64,000 nucleotides of DNA from Sclerotinia nivalis (Eukaryota > Ascomycota > Leotiomycetes > Helotiales > Sclerotiniaceae), in contig JAPEIS010000005.1 in NCBI GenBank assembly GCA_029531795.1, positions 1,052,001 through 1,116,000 of the forward strand, written 5' to 3'. The notes beneath the pieces were generated by a model that was not told the DNA's origin, searched no databases, and saw only the letters and a list, made by a program, of their open reading frames with translations. Below, in pieces: positions 58,942 to 64,000 of the stretch; position 1 is the stretch's first letter; every line of letters begins with the position of its first letter. Made by a program: the position numbers and the translations under genes.

Positions 58942-61900
58942 TCACCTAATATCTGCCGCACTAGCGCCAACCCACGCCTCAAATGCCCCCTCCTCCGCAA
59001 CCCACATTCCCTTTGCGTCTCGATAACTATCATCCCAGTACCCCAGCGCATACCTATCGATATTAATTTCCACATTCTTTGATTCGCCTGCTGCAAGATC
59101 GACTTTTGCGAATCCTTTGAGTTCTTTTTCTGGTCGGGGGAGTTTACTCCTGACATCGTGGATGTAGAGTTGGACTATTTCTTTTCCTTGCATGGAGCCT
59201 GTGTTTGTGATTTTTAGGCTGAGCGTTATTTTTTCTTGTAAGTTCGAGAAAATAGTGGAGGATAGTGTGGGAGAAGAGTAGGAAAAAGTGGTGTATGAGA
59301 GGCCGTGACCGAATGGGAAAAGAGGGGGGAGGGATAAATGGTCGTAGTGACGGTAACCGATGTAGAGACCTTCGCCATAGAGGGAACGGAGGTTTTCGCC
59401 GGGCCAGGTGTGGTAGGTTGGGTTATCGGAGAGGCGGACGGGGAAGGTTGTCTGTTTGGGAGGGGAATGGTGTTAGTTGATTGGTCGGTTAGTGTTATGG
59501 AATATGAAGATTGATGTTGAAGTCTGAAGGAAGGAAAGAGGTAGAAAATGAATAACAATCACATACAGGTAACTTTCCACTCGGATTTGCAAATCCAAAA
59601 AGTACATCAGCCAATGCATTTCCCGCCTCCTGCCCTTGATACCACGCCTGAAGTATCGCTGGGACTTTCTTTGCCCAAGGCATCGTCACCGGACTTCCTG
59701 ACTGATTGACCACAATCGTATTTGGGTTCGCCTCTACAACTGCATCGATTAATCGATCTTGACTTCCATCACTTGGTAAATCCATAGTCTGACGATCATA
59801 CCCCTCACTTTCCCACTCTGCATCGAGACCCACGATAACAATCGCTACATCTGAGGATTTTGCTGCATCAATAGCTTTCTGTAAATGGTCTTCAGTATCC
59901 GCTTCTTTATAGCCGATGCGACAGCCGCCTGTGGCGTGTGTTTGCTTAAGTTGTGCTTGTTTGGCCAAGGGACGGATTTCATTTGTTGTTTCGGCTACCA
60001 GCTCGACGGGAACATTGGCTTCAAGATGAATATCGAAGAGAATATCTTTACTGCCCGAAAACATCGCTTCACCTAAATCCGTCCAATTCCACAAATCGAC
60101 TTTTACATCGCCGTTGACGAGAAGTCGTCCAGGACCTACGCTTGAGAATGAGAGAGTATGCAAGCCGGTGGTGGTGGGTGTTAGTATTGTTTTTGCGCGG
60201 ACAGACCAGATGGGATTCACTTCTTCGGGGACTGAATCCCAGAGGAAGAGATCTGTGTTGGTGCGGTGTTGGATTATTCGAGGGGTTCCTTCGAATTTAT
60301 CGCCGATATGAAACTCGAGGGTTACACCTTGAGCGCCGGTAGATGTGGTACAATAGTCTGCTGCAAGAGGAAGCCATTTGTAGGTGTGGCAGCCTAGAGC
60401 ATATGTGATTTCCTTTCCAGATATAGCTTTGATGCTATCGAGCGGGATGGTGCTGTAGTAAGGATTCAAACTAGCACTACCTCCACCCCCTGCTACTGCT
60501 CGATTGGCATTTGGTCCTATGACTGCGATTTTCTTTTGGGAGGCTTTGATTGGTAGGACTTTGTTTTCGTTCCTCAGCAAGGTCAATCCTTCAACTCCAG
60601 CTCGACGAATTAATTTTCTCGTTTCTTCTCTGTCATCTTCAGCTTCGGGGGCTTCAGGGGTCATGTCAGATCCTTTTGTCCGTTCCACAAGATATAATAT
60701 GTTTGCGGCGGCTTTTTCAACGGCCTCTCGGCTTAGTTCACCGTTATGTATCGCTTTAATTGCTTTTTCGCCTCGCCATTTTGTTGACACGGGCATTTCT
60801 AGATCACAACCTGCTTCGATGGATTCTGCAATTGAGTTGGTTCCACCCCAATCGGACATAACCAGACTAGACTGTGTCAGTAAACTGATATGATCTAGAG
60901 GATACAAAACTGTTACCCATCATAGTTCCATTCCCCTCTTAGAATTTCTTTCAGCGTGTGGAAGTTACAGTCTGCATGAACTCCATTGATCAAATTATAC
61001 GAGGACATTACAGCCCAAGGATTAGCTTCTCGAATGGCCATTTCGAAAGGACGCAAGTATAATTCTCGCAGAGGCCTTTCCTGGACTATAGAATCAATAG
61101 TCAATCTAAATGTTTCTTGTTCATTAGCTACGAAATCTGTGTACATAGTTAGCCAAATACATGTGACAACGGCACACCGTAGGATATTTCTTACGTTTTA
61201 TCGTTGCAGCAACACCTTTCTCCTGCAACCCGTTGATATAAGCGACAGCGAGTTTCCCTGTAAGGAAAGGATCCTCTGAGAAAGATTCGAAGTTCCTTCC
61301 ACCTAATGGACCGCGATGTAAACAGACTGTTGGTGCCAATAAAACCTGGGCCGATCGAGCTTTGGTTTCGTCAGCAAGATGCTGTCCGACTTCGTGAATA
61401 AGATCGGTGTTCCATGTTGCTGCTAGTGATATACCGCATGGAAATAACGCGGCCTGAATCTGTTAAAAAGCTGCTTCTTGCTAGAATACTTCAGACAAAC
61501 CTTTGTTCCAGCCTTGAAAATTGCCCCACGAGCACCTACAGTTAGTCAGTACTAGTATAAGACAATCGGCTTGAGTAAACGCCTCGCATTGAGGAATGTA
61601 AAGCGATACGAATGCTTAGAAGGGCGTAAATATTTACCATTTGGACCATCGGAAGTCTTGAATGCCGGTATTCCCCTAGAAGGAATCGATTTTGATCTCC
61701 AAAAGTCCGCTGCCACAAGTAAAGAAACCTGAGGTGGTTATCAGTAAGAAGCAGTGAATAGAATGAAACCCTTTTACCTGCTCTTCGAGTGACAACGACG
61801 CAGCCAACTGCCAAGATTTTGTTCTTGGATCAAGCGTAGTATACTTTTCCCAAGGACTTTCAGGAGGAAAATTTTCAGAATCTGGTGTTGCGACTGTATC

Positions 61901-61981
61901 CCTGCTTGAGATAGCATCCGGCTCTTCTTCAAATCTATCAAAGATAGGGTCAGAGATTTGGCTATCTGGTGACTTTGCCAT
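58942..61981 (-). CDS. GH3 beta-glucosidase with PA14 and fibronectin-III-like domains
   Basis: Seven exons: 61981-61778, 61728-61638, 61535-61501, 61453-61195, 61136-60917, 60866-59567 and 59451-58942. They encode 872 aa in frame. The GH3 N-terminal barrel shows K-T-S-D-G-P-N-G, A-A-T-W-N-T-D, G-R-N-F-E-S-F-S-E-D-P, I-K-H-F-V-A-N-E-Q-E and V-M-S-D-W-G-G, which places the nucleophile at Asp275. A PA14 insert spans about 453-590 and a C-terminal Fn3-like domain about 780-870. There is no signal peptide, so it is probably intracellular and acts on cellobiose or plant glucosides. The stop at 58942 overlaps a GTGAGT donor (A-D-I-R). A 41-bp intron to a short exon is possible but below the usual size. 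Confidence 0.9.
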
Positions 61982-63720
61982 TCTGTGCGGCAGTGAAAAT
62001 TTCGAGGATGTTTTGTCGAAATTTAAAATTAGACAGTGGGAACCCTTGGGATATCAACGAATGAATGGAAAAGTGATTGATGCTAGCGTGCGGCAAAGTA
62101 TATCAACCGTTCCCCAACAACAATTAATTCTCCGGATATCACAAAAGAGCGAGAATGAGTAGATGGAATGGGACGAAGAGATATCTTATAAAGCACAACG
62201 CTAGAGTAGCATGCAAGGAGCAATCTACCTTGCATATAAACTCAGTATCAATCTTTCCAGAGACCGACCCGGTCAGCTGGCTTCAATTGATATTCCTCAT
62301 AGCCGGTGCTTCTACGGATGAGCATTCCATACGCCGCATAGAAGAAGGTAAGGCGATGTAAAATATTACGGATAATGTATGGATACACTCTTTCCATGCA
62401 TGGCTGAATAGAACTTGACATGGATCCGATATAAGATTTGCATGACTACAGGCTACTATTCCTACAACCCTGCATCTTTGCAAGGAACTGTTGGTGTGAC
62501 GGTCCGTTGTGGGATTAAACTTTTACCAGATCAATGACAACTTTTGCTCAGCCTTAAGGTGAGGAAGTTTGTCAATCCAATGGTGGGAACGGTATGAACG
62601 GACCGGCTCAGCGATTTTTTGCAATTTAGGAAGGTAAGACATGCTGCTCCAGTGCTTTTGCGAGAGACACTAACGTGCATCTCCTTGATATACTGGCAGA
62701 ATCCAGAAGATGATAGCGGGAAGAAAAACGGTAACAAGGGTTTTGTCGACTTGAACGGATGTTACCCATCCTTCGCCAAATATGCAACTTGGAATGAATA
62801 TCAGGAGAGAATATGCAGAGATCTCGCCTAGGCAATGTAGTGTATCCATCTAAGTGGTATTTTGACCTCTAGGCTCAATCTTTGTAATACCTCCGAAACA
62901 CTGCATGAAAACCTCATGCTGATTAATACTTTGTTGAGATGCGTCTGCGTCTGTAACGCGGACATGCGGGCCGGCTTCGCCTCCAATGAGCTTTCGTGTG
63001 TACCATAATCATGATCGTCGATTTGGGAATGTATATATACGATCTGGAACTTATTATATTGACCACTCGGAAAAGTATGAAAATATTTTGAAGGATAAGT
63101 TGAATGTAGATCTCGATGCTATGGTCGCTTTATTTATTTGCTTTACCTCGAGGTGTGTATGTGAGTATATGAAGTGTGAGCTTAGGAAGTACGCAGTAGA
63201 GTTTCGGCAATTCTTGGTACTGACCGAACTGTACTAACTAATTATGGATAAGTTCCAGAAGCTATGAGCGATCCAGTCATGTGATATGATATCATGTGAC
63301 TGTGTAATCTCATCTAAACGCCACAGTGGAGATTCATTAATGCCATCCCGGTGAGAGACTTGCATTGTGATTTCCGAGCAACGATACTCACCAATTTTTA
63401 TCTTGAAGCATACTTTTACATGCCCATGTCTATGCCTTTACAGTTTCAAGCTCACTTCATATGGTACTTGTACTCTTATCGGGAGAAGTAAGAAGTTTGC
63501 CTCATTTCTCTACCCAGCTCAGCTTCACCTACCTACTCACTTACACTTACAACTAATTTAGTTATCAGCTCTAATCCTAATTCTAAACCTCAACTTTCTT
63601 CTTCACATCCGTTCAATTATGCCCATGCAAGATCTCTACAACATTTCGTGAAACCTAAGTCTTACCATAAATTGTTGCAATATATCTGCATGTCATCTTG
63701 CATTTACATATCCCATTATA
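61982..63720. other. Divergent intergenic region, 1.7 kb
   Basis: Promoters of the GH3 gene (-) and the DUF202-type gene (+). Two short + strand frames (62695-62831, with D-S-G-K-K-N-G-N-K-G-F-V-D-L; and 62986-63237) look slightly coding but lack any domain or exon context. A CATGTGATATGATATCATGTG near-palindrome lies at about 63278-63298. Confidence 0.35.
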
Positions 63721-64000
63721 ATGGCTGAAACACCAAGCCATCGTCGATCCCTTGAAGAACCCGATGAGCCACCCGAACCATCATCACCAGAAAGAGATCA
63801 ATGGGAATCCACTGAACTTTCAGAATTGGCCCACATAAGACAAAATTATACAAACGCTTCATCTTCTCATGCATTAGGTCCTGGTAGTACAGCACCTACT
63901 GGATTTTTCGGTCGATTAACCTATGATGTCTCAAAGTTCTGGAGACACCAAATCAGTGTAACTGTTGACCATGTTGCATGTAGAGACCATTTAGGTACGT
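63721..64000 (+). CDS. DUF202-type membrane protein, first exon only (cut by window end)
   Basis: An ATG at 63721 opens 90 codons of Pro/Ser/Glu-rich sequence, then F-F-G-R-L-T-Y-D-V-S-K-F-W-R-H-Q-I-S-V-T-V-D-H, ending C-R-D-H-L before a GTACGT donor at about 63995. The C-R-D-H-L ending matches the point where fungal DUF202 proteins continue with an A/L-E-R-T-F-L transmembrane start, just after the window. Members are small multi-pass membrane proteins, some linked to vacuolar transporter chaperones. Assignment rests on this short stretch. Confidence 0.6.
   Translation, partial: MAETPSHRRSLEEPDEPPEPSSPERDQWESTELSELAHIRQNYTNASSSHALGPGSTAPTGFFGRLTYDVSKFWRHQISVTVDHVACRDHLGT

Noticed and set aside
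1..64000. Biosynthetic gene cluster, CRISPR array, rRNA genes or operons
   Set aside because: No secondary-metabolite backbone enzymes and no spaced direct repeats were seen. The genes are monocistronic eukaryotic units.

Overview
The window is nuclear DNA from a filamentous ascomycete, most likely a leotiomycete of the Botrytis/Sclerotinia type. Genes have short (46-250 bp) GT-AG introns with CTAAC/CTAAT-like branch sites. The proteins are fungal: a CAP20-type perilipin, Stb6-like and Rmd5 proteins, TIM10, Psy4, a fungal hybrid histidine kinase and a HET-domain protein. AT-rich, stop-riddled copia and pogo/Fot1 relics show the decay expected from repeat-induced point mutation (RIP). The genus is an inference; the exon structures were worked out by eye.

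Layout. 1-4100 is a RIP-like AT-rich block with a minus-strand Ty1/copia relic. 4198-22200 is ordinary gene space: a glycine-rich-domain (GRDP) protein (-), a Ted1/Cdc1-type phosphoesterase (+), a decayed or unrecognised locus (about 10-12.3 kb), a CAP20/perilipin (+), a small unknown protein, a DJ-1/Hsp31-type glyoxalase (+), a small unknown ORF (-) and a UPF0658 Golgi membrane protein (-). 23.5-28.3 kb is an accessory island: AT-rich DNA, a clean solo LTR with a target-site duplication, and fragments of broken unrecognised genes. 28.4-39.3 kb is dense housekeeping: PP4 regulatory subunit (+), Rmd5/Gid2 (-), Stb6-like (+), TIM10 (-) and mitochondrial lysyl-tRNA synthetase (+). A frameshifted cyclase gene (-), a gene-poor stretch and an unknown Q-rich coiled-coil protein (+) follow.

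The most informative part is 45.4-50.5 kb. A minus-strand HET-domain gene (the family of fungal non-self recognition effectors) has been taken apart by at least three insertions. A 287-bp solo LTR sits inside the conserved W-V-D-A-I-C-I-N-Q motif. A second solo LTR of about 171 bp lies in the C-terminal repeat domain. A 1.87-kb pogo/Fot1 (Flipper-like) transposon is nested inside that second LTR. Deleting the first LTR and one 4-bp duplication restores the HET reading frame exactly.

52.5-57.7 kb holds a seven-exon PAS-containing hybrid histidine kinase whose frame is consistent end to end except for one TAG, placed one codon before the phospho-acceptor H-box. The window closes with a seven-exon GH3 beta-glucosidase (-) and the first exon of a DUF202-type membrane protein (+), cut by the window edge.

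No operons, CRISPR arrays, rRNA or convincing tRNA genes were seen. Several housekeeping genes are arranged as divergent or convergent pairs with short spacers.
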